Source: Gemmatimonadaceae bacterium
Lineage (GTDB): Bacteria; Gemmatimonadota; Gemmatimonadetes; Gemmatimonadales; Gemmatimonadaceae
Assembly (NCBI GenBank): GCA_014379205.1
Contig: JACMME010000115.1
Location: 1 to 32,219, forward strand
Length of the DNA stretch: 32,219 nucleotides
Reading direction: 5' to 3'
Part shown: in pieces, positions 1-7,013 of the stretch
Numbering within the stretch: position 1 is the stretch's first letter
Layout of the letters: every line of letters begins with the position of its first letter
Position numbers and translations under genes: made by a program
The notes under the pieces: generated by a model
Seen by the model: the letters and a program-made list of their open reading frames with translations, nothing else
What the model was told of the DNA's origin: nothing
Databases searched by the model: none

Positions 1-2
1 GA

Positions 3-1412
3 CGTCATGCCCCCTCTGAGCTGGCCGAACGGTGGCGAGTCCTGTTTCGGGACGTGTCTGTACGCGGCCATGCACAGCTGGCCGAAGCCGCGATTTCCTC
101 GGCGCGACTTTCGTCACGAGGCCTTACGCCGATTGTGCTCAAGGGCGCTCCGTTATCCCATCGCTTGTACGGCGATCCGACGGTCAGGGCCTGTACGGAC
201 ATTGACTTGTTCATTCCCGCTGAGGATCGGCTCGCCGCTAGGTCAGTACTCATTGAGAGTGGGTGGTGCCACTACGACGGCGATCTTCCCTGGGATGAGT
301 CGCTCGAGCGTGAGACTTGGCACGGAAACTTTCATCTCGAGATTCACTCCTCGCTGATTCACGGAAGGTTCTCCTACCTTCGGCTGCCGCATCCAGAAAG
401 CGAACTGATAGTACTGGATGGCGAGAGGCATTTGCGCCATGCAGGAGACGGGCTTCCGGCGTATCTAGCGATGCACTTGGCGACGCATGCCTTTCCACCA
501 CTGCTATGGTTGGTTGATTTCTCTACGCTGTGGGACTCCCTTAGTGAACCGGAACGCGGTGCGGCGCGCCGCGCGGCTGACAAAGCGGGGTTGGGGCGAT
601 ACCTCGCCTGGGCGTGCCGCACGGCTGTCGCCGCTCGGCTTGCCTCGGAGGGAAGGCTACGATCGCAGCGTCGAATTGGAGTGAATGGGGACAATCGGAC
701 AAACTCGCATCCAGTTTGGCGCCACGTTTGGCTTGCACCGTCGCCCAGAGCCGCGTTGTCAGCGCTTCGATCGTGGATAGCGCCGCCGTGGGTGAAAGGA
801 ACTCCAATACAGATCGCTGCGCGCGTCACCACGCGCATCTTGCGTCACTGGAGAGCGACCTTGCCTCGGTCTCGCTCACCGCTGGTAACAACGTCCACTG
901 ATGACGAGTTTGTAAGTGGATGGAGCGACGCGCGGGTTACGCACGTTGCCGGCAGAACGATGCTCGAAGTGGTTGGTGAGGTGGTGAAGGAAGGAGGCGA
1001 GATGTGGATCGTCACCACTGGCAGCAGCATGCAGCCGACCCTCGCGCCGGGCGATCGTGTTCTCCTCAGCGCGGCGAAAGGCATTCGGAAAAACCACATC
1101 GTTCTGGCTGCCGTCAATGGCCAGCCGATTTTGCATCGCGTCGTTTCTGCTTATGGTGGAACGGTCACCACTCGCGGGGACGCGTGCGAGACAGCCGATA
1201 CCAGCATACTGCTCACATGCGTTGTTGCACGCGCAGTCGCCATGAGAAATGATCGGGGAGTGAGTTCGCTGGATGCGGGACTGCGCTTCGGCGCACGCGC
1301 TCTGGTAGGGTATGCGCGCTCTCGAGCGCGCTTGGTCATTGCACGCCTGGTCATTGCGCGTCGGGCAGAAGCAAAGGGAATTCGTGCAGGGAATGAGGGT
1401 CAATGCACGTAG
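3..1412 (+). CDS. Nucleotidyltransferase-like (NTP_transf_5) / S26B signal-peptidase-like fusion protein, 5' partial
   Basis: The reading frame is open to the window edge, so the true start lies upstream; the first internal start is GTG at 54, but family-like helical sequence already precedes it. The N-terminal half has the pattern of the uncharacterised nucleotidyltransferase family PF14907: an LKGA motif near 138-149 and a metal-binding-style D-x-D (TDIDLFI) near 195-215. The C-terminal domain is S26-peptidase-like: GSSMQPTL with the nucleophile Ser codon at 1026, APGD just after, then LHRVV (His codon 1134) and RGD/ETAD (Asp codons 1179 and 1197). His instead of Lys marks the ER/SipW-like S26B type. 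In lasso-peptide clusters such nucleotidyltransferases and HPr-kinase homologues occur together. I infer the peptidase half may cut the leader of the peptide encoded at 3924. The stop overlaps the next gene by 10 bases. The fusion and family calls are solid; the substrate is a guess. Confidence 0.75.
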   Translation, partial: RHAPSELAERWRVLFRDVSVRGHAQLAEAAISSARLSSRGLTPIVLKGAPLSHRLYGDPTVRACTDIDLFIPAEDRLAARSVLIESGWCHYDGDLPWDESLERETWHGNFHLEIHSSLIHGRFSYLRLPHPESELIVLDGERHLRHAGDGLPAYLAMHLATHAFPPLLWLVDFSTLWDSLSEPERGAARRAADKAGLGRYLAWACRTAVAARLASEGRLRSQRRIGVNGDNRTNSHPVWRHVWLAPSPRAALSALRSWIAPPWVKGTPIQIAARVTTRILRHWRATLPRSRSPLVTTSTDDEFVSGWSDARVTHVAGRTMLEVVGEVVKEGGEMWIVTTGSSMQPTLAPGDRVLLSAAKGIRKNHIVLAAVNGQPILHRVVSAYGGTVTTRGDACETADTSILLTCVVARAVAMRNDRGVSSLDAGLRFGARALVGYARSRARLVIARLVIARRAEAKGIRAGNEGQCT

Positions 1413-2335
1413 GAATTCCGCAGGCCCCGGTAGAGAAACGCGAGAGCTTGTTGTTGGATGTGGCGACACTGTCGTTCGGGGGCCAAACGCTTCGTTTTTT
1501 CTCGGATGACCCGGAAGTTCGATTCCTCGTGCGTGAACCCCACACACTTTTCCTGAAGCAGAATGACGCGCGGGCGGATTGTGAAGTCGCTTGCGCGTAC
1601 GGCGATGCGACGCCTTCCCCTGCTGCGGCGGACTTCGACTCCGGCGGCATCTGGGAGTTGCGGTTGCTTCCGGAAGGCATAGAAGAGGTCTGTTTTTACA
1701 CCGCTACTGCCGCGGGATCGCGAATTCCCATGATTCGGTTGACGCTCGACGCTGACGTCAGTTCTGTGCAGCTCGTGCACGCTGCGATTCGGGGCGACGA
1801 CAGGACCATCTCCATTGGATATCCCGTCGACGAGTACTTGATGGCCCGGCTTCTTGGACGCTCAGGGGGAATCATCCTTCACGCGTGCGCACTGCTGCAA
1901 GACGATGAGGCTCTCGTTTTCATGGGCCACTCGGGCGCAGGCAAATCGACAATGACAGCGTTGGCGGAGGCGGCCGGAGCTGAAGTGATGAGTGACGACC
2001 GCACGATAATACGGGTTGACGATGGGGTGGTTATGGCATGGGGCACGCCCTGGCACGGCACGTATTCCAAAGGATCGCCCATTTCCAAACCGGTAAAAGG
2101 AATTTTTCTACTCGTGAAGGCCGACATTGATGCAGTAGCCCCATTCGAGGGGGCGAGAGGGTTTCAGGAAATGCTCGTTCGTCTCATTCAGCCTACCGTG
2201 AGCCGCGCCGAACAACATTCCAGCTTTGCGACACTCGAAAGAGTGATGCGTCTTGCCGCTATCGCTGAATTGCGCTTTCAGCCAAGTCCTGCTGCATATG
2301 CGCTTGCCCTTGATTATGCCAGAAGCGCGTGGTGA
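1403..2335 (+). CDS. HPr kinase/phosphorylase-like P-loop protein (RiPP-associated kinase)
   Basis: This 310-residue protein has a P-loop GHSGAGKST at residues 175-183 (Lys181), an SDD motif at 197-199, and GTPWHG about 15 residues later. This layout is that of the HPr-kinase-like proteins found in peptide clusters. It lacks the full HPr kinase signature region and there is no HPr gene nearby, so a role in carbon regulation is unlikely. Homologues such as PadeK of the paeninodin lasso cluster phosphorylate the C-terminal serine of the precursor peptide (established). The peptide encoded at 3924 ends in Ser, so the same role is inferred here. The start ATG at 1403 has GAGGG immediately upstream and sits inside the end of the previous gene, indicating translational coupling. 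The first 150 residues resemble no family I can name. Confidence 0.78.
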   Translation: MHVGIPQAPVEKRESLLLDVATLSFGGQTLRFFSDDPEVRFLVREPHTLFLKQNDARADCEVACAYGDATPSPAAADFDSGGIWELRLLPEGIEEVCFYTATAAGSRIPMIRLTLDADVSSVQLVHAAIRGDDRTISIGYPVDEYLMARLLGRSGGIILHACALLQDDEALVFMGHSGAGKSTMTALAEAAGAEVMSDDRTIIRVDDGVVMAWGTPWHGTYSKGSPISKPVKGIFLLVKADIDAVAPFEGARGFQEMLVRLIQPTVSRAEQHSSFATLERVMRLAAIAELRFQPSPAAYALALDYARSAW

Positions 2336-2432
2336 CGTGCGGACTGCCTTATGATTGGATCTATTCATGCGCGTATCTCTTGATCAGACTGCCAGATGAC
2401 CTTGATGGCTCTATATTTGCAAGAACCGAAGA

Positions 2433-2735
2433 ATGGTTTCACTGACTAGCATGATCGAAAAGCAGTATCGACGTGGCGAGCGGCATGTCTACCGCAACAT
2501 TGCGGGGGAGCATCTGCTGATAGCGTTGCATCGAGATACCGTGGCTCCAATGTTCGCTTTTACCCCCACTGCTGCGTTCCTGTGGAATCGGCTAGCCGCG
2601 TGGTCGACGAACGCCAGACTTGCCGAGCAGGTGGCAGAGCAGTTTGAAGTGTCCCTGGATCAGGCGGCACAGGATGTTGCGGGTTTTCTCGAGCAGTTGA
2701 GCGGAATAGGAGCACTTGAGACACGGGAGAGTTGA
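2433..2735 (+). CDS. PqqD-like peptide-recognition protein (RRE)
   Basis: A 100-residue protein with the PqqD fold pattern: an early beta-rich part (YRNIAGEHLLIALHRD), the FTPTAAFLWNRL segment that corresponds to the 'N..a..iw..l' helix of PqqD, and a C-terminal helix pair (VSLDQAAQDVAGFLEQL). PqqD-family proteins bind the leader of a RiPP precursor and present it to the modifying radical SAM enzyme. That enzyme is encoded 3 bases downstream, which fits. A second in-frame ATG (2451) could be the real start; neither has a strong ribosome binding site. A 97-base gap separates this gene from the kinase-like gene and holds only trivial ORFs of about 10 codons. The family call is firm; the partner peptide is inferred. 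Confidence 0.8.
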   Translation: MVSLTSMIEKQYRRGERHVYRNIAGEHLLIALHRDTVAPMFAFTPTAAFLWNRLAAWSTNARLAEQVAEQFEVSLDQAAQDVAGFLEQLSGIGALETRES

Positions 2736-2738
2736 ACG

Positions 2739-3896
2739 ATGAGTTGCATGGTGCCCAGCATGCCAATGACAACCTTGCGGCAACGCATGGGGTCCAGGGC
2801 TATGAGCGAGCACATACCGCTTTGGGCGTACGTGGAAATCATTGCAACGTGCAACTTCAAATGCGAGCACTGCTACATCGCGCCGTGCGCCGAGCGCGAG
2901 GACGTCATGTCGCTTGCCCAGGCTGAACTATTATTCAGAAAGCTCTCGGACGCTGGTACTCTCTCTTTGCTTCTGACAGGTGGGGAAGTTTTCTCGCACC
3001 GGCAGTTCAAGGAGATATATCTGAGTGCCAAGCAGCACGGTTTCATGGTTTATCTCAACAGCAATGGCTACCTCATTGGCGAACGCTGGGCGGATTTTCT
3101 CGCCGAGTGGCCGCCGGTAATAGTATCACTCAGCCTTTATGGATTGAGCGATGAGCGGTATCAGCGCGTCACAGGGATTCCGAATGCGTTTCGGAGAGTA
3201 GATCGCGCAGTAGATCTGCTGCTCGAGCGGGGCATTCGGGTTGAGCTCAAGTGCCCGGCCTTGACTCTCACGGTCGACGAGCTACCGCGTATGAAGGAGT
3301 ACGCAAAGCAGCGCGGGATCGAATTTCGTTACGATCCGATCATTACTCCGCAGGAAAAGGGCGATGTTCGGCCGATGCAACTTCAGCTCGCCCCAAAAGA
3401 AGTGCTCGAGTTGGACGAAGCTATGGATCCTGGCCTGGAAGCTTTCGCGGAATTCGCGAAGGGCTTTGGCAAACCAACGAGCGACGGCCGTGTGTACACG
3501 TGCGGTGGAGGACGGATCGCAATGTCCGTCAACGTGAAGGGCGGAATCGGAACATGTTTGACTTCACGTCAGTTCGTCGGAAATCTCTTTGAACAGCCGT
3601 TCGACGAGGTATGGGGCATGTTGCGCGGGAAGGTTTCCAAAAAGTTCGCCGATGGCCATCCCTGCGCCACGTGCAAGTTCCGAACGATTTGTGCCGGTTG
3701 TCCGGCGACGGTTGAGGAAGCTACTGGACTACCTGAAGGATACGTTCAGCAGTATTGCAAGATTACACACTTGCGCGCGCACCGAATCGGGCTGCATGCA
3801 ACTGGGGTGCCGCGTACGGTAACGGAAGGAATTCCCGCACACGTCCGCACTCCCTTCGCAGCAGCGGCGCGTGCGCTGCCCATCCTCTCTTCCTGA
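2739..3896 (+). CDS. Radical SAM/SPASM peptide-modifying enzyme
   Basis: A 385-residue protein. The radical SAM cluster motif CNFKCEHC is at residues 38-45 (Cys38, Cys42, Cys45), followed by LLTGGEVFSH, the GGE motif that contacts SAM. The C-terminal SPASM region carries Cys255, Cys273, then Cys309, Cys312, Cys318, Cys321 and Cys340, enough ligands for auxiliary iron-sulfur clusters. The run C-x2-C-x5-C-x2-C is one residue tighter at its end than the usual C-x2-C-x5-C-x3-C. Enzymes of this class install C-C or thioether crosslinks in peptides. Start ATG 2739 has GGGAGAG ten bases upstream; a shorter start at 2802 would also keep every motif. The paired PqqD-like gene lies 3 bases upstream and the candidate substrate follows 27 bases downstream. 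The chemistry of the product is not predictable from sequence alone. Confidence 0.88.
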   Translation: MSCMVPSMPMTTLRQRMGSRAMSEHIPLWAYVEIIATCNFKCEHCYIAPCAEREDVMSLAQAELLFRKLSDAGTLSLLLTGGEVFSHRQFKEIYLSAKQHGFMVYLNSNGYLIGERWADFLAEWPPVIVSLSLYGLSDERYQRVTGIPNAFRRVDRAVDLLLERGIRVELKCPALTLTVDELPRMKEYAKQRGIEFRYDPIITPQEKGDVRPMQLQLAPKEVLELDEAMDPGLEAFAEFAKGFGKPTSDGRVYTCGGGRIAMSVNVKGGIGTCLTSRQFVGNLFEQPFDEVWGMLRGKVSKKFADGHPCATCKFRTICAGCPATVEEATGLPEGYVQQYCKITHLRAHRIGLHATGVPRTVTEGIPAHVRTPFAAAARALPILSS

Positions 3897-3923
3897 GACT
3901 TTCACTTCTTTCTGAGGACGCGC

Positions 3924-4100
3924 ATGTCGAATCGAGATGAGTATGTGAAGCCCGTGCTTATGCAACTCCACTACTCCACCGAGCCGGAAGTTGCTGTTGC
4001 TCAAGCGTGCAAGACGACCGGTTCGGCATCGGGTCCAGCGGTCTCAGGCTGCCAGTCGGCTGACGATCCGTTCGTGCCGTGCACGCAGCCCGGCAGTTGA
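3924..4100 (+). CDS. Candidate RiPP precursor peptide, 58 residues
   Basis: A short ORF in the gap after the radical SAM gene. ATG at 3924 has TGAGGA at 3913-3918, a good ribosome binding site at 5-base spacing. The N-terminal half (MSNRDEYVKPVLMQLHY) contains Y7-x-x-P10-x-L12, the leader motif that RRE/PqqD-like domains recognise in lasso and related precursors. The C-terminal half is small and polar (Gly, Ser, Ala, Thr, Pro) with three cysteines at residues 29, 43 and 53, and ends in Gly-Ser. It has no membrane segment or signal peptide. The size, leader and core division, and position at the end of a PqqD/radical SAM cluster all support a substrate role. The cleavage point is unknown; after Ala26 or near Gln27 would leave a core of about 30 residues. 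I recognise no named family. Confidence 0.65.
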   Translation: MSNRDEYVKPVLMQLHYSTEPEVAVAQACKTTGSASGPAVSGCQSADDPFVPCTQPGS

Positions 4101-4144
4101 CGGTGAAGGCAAGTGCGCCAATTCGCAACTGACTAAACGTTTTC

Positions 4145-4158
4145 AGAATTACAATTCT
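4145..4158. promoter_or_regulatory. Palindrome with TACAAT, possible promoter/operator
   Basis: AGAATT-AC-AATTCT is a perfect 6+6 inverted repeat. It overlaps TACAAT (4150-4155), a near-consensus -10 box about 23 bases before the preferred GTG start at 4178. No convincing -35 box is visible (ACTGAC at 4128-4133 is the best). It could be the promoter, and a repressor site, for the exported-protein operon, which would separate that operon from the peptide cluster. Confidence 0.3.
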
Positions 4159-4177
4159 CAAACTGGTGAGGTTTCGC

Positions 4178-5707
4178 GTGAAAGGGAAATTCGCGGCTTT
4201 GGGCGGTCGCGCGGCGTGCGCCGTGCTGATAGCCATGCTCATCGCGGCGTGCGACGATGATCCAACCAGTCCTCCGATTGATGATCTGGTGGGAGATCTT
4301 GCCCTGGTTCCCGACACTCTGGGAGTTCAGGAAGCAATTCGAATCGTCTTCAACCGTTCTATCGATCCGGCATCCGCGGTTGATCCGGCCAACGTCGTAG
4401 TCACAAATCTGTGTGACACGCTCAGGGTTCCAGGATCGCTCCGCGTGGGACGTGACCTGGTCAATGGGCGCGACACCATCATTTTCTCGCCAGCGCAGTC
4501 CGTCCCGTTTCTTACGCTGTTAGGCGTGAGAGTGCAAAACATTCTCGATTCGGAAGGCAGGGCGCTCGAGCAACCAATCACTTTTCAGCGCATCACCCAG
4601 CTACCACCCGTTTCTGATCTCACGTGGGAGTTTCTCAACTCCCCTACGAATGAGTCTGTGACGGGCATCAGCTTCGTGGACGACAATGTCGGCTACAGCC
4701 TTGGGCTGAATGGCACTGTGTATCGCACCAACAATGGTGGCGATCTGTTCGCGGCGATCTTCAAGGCAATTGACATTACCGATGCCTTCGCAATCAGGGC
4801 GATATCGGCTGATACCGCGTTCATGGTTGCGGCCATCAACGTGCTTGGCGTTCGGAGATGGGCTCTTTTCCGGTCGGTCAACGGCGGCTTGGCATTCGAC
4901 ACGATTAGAACCGTGAGCTCCCAGGTGAACACGCTCTCGCTCCGGCGGGGACTAGGAACAGGAGGCGCACCAGGCCGACCGGTTGCCTTGTTTGGGGGGA
5001 ATGGTCCTACGGCGATCTATCGGTACGATGGGGCCACTGGAACCGTGACAACTTCGACGGCGCCCATAGGCGGATTGATCCTGATCGGAGTAGACCTCTC
5101 GACTGACACGATACACGCATTATCTGCATTGACGAACTTTGGAGTTACGCCTGCTGCTGGGGTTGCGGTCAGGTCGACGGATGGAGGACGGAGCTTCACA
5201 TCAATCGCATTACCGGCGAACATACCAACGCTCCGTGGAGCGGGCTTCATAACAGCGCGCGAAGGATTTCTTCTCGGCGACTCGTCAACCGTGCTGCGTG
5301 TGAACGCAGCTACTGGGGTCGTGCAAGTACTCGGAGCTGCCCAGGGTATTCCCCAAACGCTTCGCGACAGTGTCACCCGCAGCGTGACGTCGTTTCAGTT
5401 CTCACGAAGCAGCTTTACTGCTGACGGAGTCAATGGGTACATCGTTGGCACGGTGAGAACCAGCAGGCCTGGTGCCCCGGATGCTCTCAGGGGCGTGATT
5501 CTGCAAACTCAAAACGGTGGACTCAACTTCACGCGCCAGGCAATTCAGGGGGCGACCGATAACGGCTTGAATTTCCCTCCAGTGTTTGATGTGCAAACTC
5601 GCTCCGCGCTTTTTGCCGCGCTGGCTGGTGGCAATGGACTTGTCGCGGCGCGCGTGGGAAATCCACCGAGTGTAGCTGCAGCATGTTCCTTCAATAACCA
5701 AGGATAA
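4178..5707 (+). CDS. Exported lipoprotein with Ig-like domain and YCF48-type propeller repeats
   Basis: I prefer GTG 4178 over GTG 4166 because GGTGAGG at 4165-4171 gives a well-spaced ribosome binding site, yielding 509 residues. The N-terminus is a lipoprotein signal: basic start, hydrophobic run, and lipobox I-A-A-C25 followed by Asp-Asp-Asp. Residues about 35-135 look like a bacterial Ig-like domain with the 'I.v.Fn.siD' phrase. After that come repeats of the BNR/YCF48 kind, each with an NGG or DGG turn: YRTNNGGDLF, FRSVNGGLAF, VRSTDGGRSF and LQTQNGGLNF, plus DDNVGYSLG and AREGFLLGD turns. This suggests a seven-bladed-type propeller anchored to a membrane and facing the periplasm or surface. 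YCF48 is a photosystem II assembly factor in plants, but bacterial relatives are general surface or assembly proteins, so no photosynthetic role is implied. It lies 77 bases after the candidate peptide; a link to it is possible but unproven. Confidence 0.75.
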   Translation: MKGKFAALGGRAACAVLIAMLIAACDDDPTSPPIDDLVGDLALVPDTLGVQEAIRIVFNRSIDPASAVDPANVVVTNLCDTLRVPGSLRVGRDLVNGRDTIIFSPAQSVPFLTLLGVRVQNILDSEGRALEQPITFQRITQLPPVSDLTWEFLNSPTNESVTGISFVDDNVGYSLGLNGTVYRTNNGGDLFAAIFKAIDITDAFAIRAISADTAFMVAAINVLGVRRWALFRSVNGGLAFDTIRTVSSQVNTLSLRRGLGTGGAPGRPVALFGGNGPTAIYRYDGATGTVTTSTAPIGGLILIGVDLSTDTIHALSALTNFGVTPAAGVAVRSTDGGRSFTSIALPANIPTLRGAGFITAREGFLLGDSSTVLRVNAATGVVQVLGAAQGIPQTLRDSVTRSVTSFQFSRSSFTADGVNGYIVGTVRTSRPGAPDALRGVILQTQNGGLNFTRQAIQGATDNGLNFPPVFDVQTRSALFAALAGGNGLVAARVGNPPSVAAACSFNNQG

Positions 5708-5718
5708 CGAATACCATC

Positions 5719-7002
5719 ATGACGCCCTTCCACTTGCTGTGGCGACGTGCGCATCGAGCTCGCGTGCTCGGTTTCGGTGCCGCGCTTGCGTTCGCTTCAG
5801 TCCTTCCAACTGTCCAGGTGCGCGCGCAAGCCTTGGTGCCACTCGGCGACTTCGATATCTGTGACTTCTGCGGTACGCTACGCGGTAACACAGCATTTCT
5901 TGTAGGACGGTCGGGATTCGGGACGACGAAGGGGGAATTCGTCCTTATAAATGCGGCGACATCGGATCAGGATGTCGATCGCGACGGTTACACACCTGGC
6001 ATTAATTTCGACCGGCTGTACGTGTCCCGCATCGACGATTTCGCCAATATCGAAGATCCGGCACGCGTTATCCGTGGGTCAGAGCTTGCGTTGCAGGATG
6101 TGCCACGACCGCTCGTGAATGGGAACCAGAACACGGTCGGATTCGTCATCAACATCCCGAATGGAACCCCCGCTGGACGCTACCGCGGCAGCATTACGGT
6201 GCAGGATTCTACTCGCGCAATTGGACTTGGTCCGAATGGCGAGGCGCTTCGCGTAGATCGCTTTTTCGTCGAAATAGAGGTCGTACCGGACCGAGGCCTT
6301 GACCTGGTTCAAGCCGACTCAGCGGTACGTGCCACATCTCTTCTCCTGCGCGGACGCCCTGGCCAGACTGTGAGCGGAGTCGTGCGTGTCGCGAATATTG
6401 GTAATGCCAGTTTGACCAATGTGCGCTTTGACGCCACTGACCTCGTGGCTTCTTCCGGTACGGGCCTTCGAGTGCGAAGGGAACGCATCTCCTTCTCGCC
6501 CGCAAGTCTGACGAACGTAGCGTTCGGCGACACGAGTCGCCTAACCGTTACGGTTCGAATCCCGCCCGGACTTCTGGCAGGTACGTACAACGGTACGCTG
6601 ATTGTTCAGGGGGATGAGATTGGCGCTCGGCAAATTCCAATTACCCTGATTGTAACCACGCCCGGCGACATCGTTTTCGAAACGAATCCCGTTGTCGGGC
6701 GCGCTGGTGACAATGCGGTAATAATCTTCAACGGCGATCCGGGGAGTTCCTACGAGATTCGGATATTCGACATGATGGGGCTGACCGTGTTCCGGTCAGA
6801 GCCCGGCCTTCAGGTATTCCCGGGGGCTGTCGGAACCGGTGGCGACGTGATCGCCGCACCCGATCAAGCCGTTCGATTTAGCTGGCCTCTAGTCAACGGA
6901 CGCAATGAAGCGGTGGCTGGGGGGATGTACAACGTAATCGTCGACGTGCAGCAGGACGGCGCGCGTCGGCAACTTCGCAGTAAGCTCATGGTAATCCGGT
7001 GA
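5719..7002 (+). CDS. Secreted surface protein with Ig-like domains and T9SS-like C-terminal domain
   Basis: A 427-residue protein beginning with a signal peptide (Arg-rich start, hydrophobic run to about residue 35, V-R-A-Q-A cleavage region). It starts 11 bases after the preceding stop. A Cys-x-x-Cys pair follows (ICDFCG). The middle contains two beta-sandwich regions with PAGRYRGSITVQ and LLAGTYNGTLIVQG phrases of the kind seen in NEW3/COG1470-like domains. The final about 90 residues read as a FlgD-Ig/type IX sorting-like domain: YEIRIFDMMGLTVF, then FSWPLVNGRNEAVAGGMYNVIVD and a closing KLMVIR strand. No enzyme motif is visible. The next gene, a PorV-like protein, starts within its stop codon. 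I infer an outer-membrane or surface-associated structural protein. Confidence 0.65.
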   Translation: MTPFHLLWRRAHRARVLGFGAALAFASVLPTVQVRAQALVPLGDFDICDFCGTLRGNTAFLVGRSGFGTTKGEFVLINAATSDQDVDRDGYTPGINFDRLYVSRIDDFANIEDPARVIRGSELALQDVPRPLVNGNQNTVGFVINIPNGTPAGRYRGSITVQDSTRAIGLGPNGEALRVDRFFVEIEVVPDRGLDLVQADSAVRATSLLLRGRPGQTVSGVVRVANIGNASLTNVRFDATDLVASSGTGLRVRRERISFSPASLTNVAFGDTSRLTVTVRIPPGLLAGTYNGTLIVQGDEIGARQIPITLIVTTPGDIVFETNPVVGRAGDNAVIIFNGDPGSSYEIRIFDMMGLTVFRSEPGLQVFPGAVGTGGDVIAAPDQAVRFSWPLVNGRNEAVAGGMYNVIVDVQQDGARRQLRSKLMVIR

Positions 7003-7013
7003 GGGCCGGCCCA

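Noticed and set aside
2336-2432. Gap between the kinase-like and PqqD-like genes as a second peptide gene
   Set aside because: Only ORFs of about ten codons with no ribosome binding site are present.
3-4100. Lasso-peptide or PQQ biosynthesis cluster
   Set aside because: No transglutaminase-like protease or asparagine-synthetase-like cyclase is seen in the window, and the peptide lacks the Glu-x3-Tyr of PqqA and there are no pqqB or pqqC genes. Lasso genes beyond the window start cannot be excluded.
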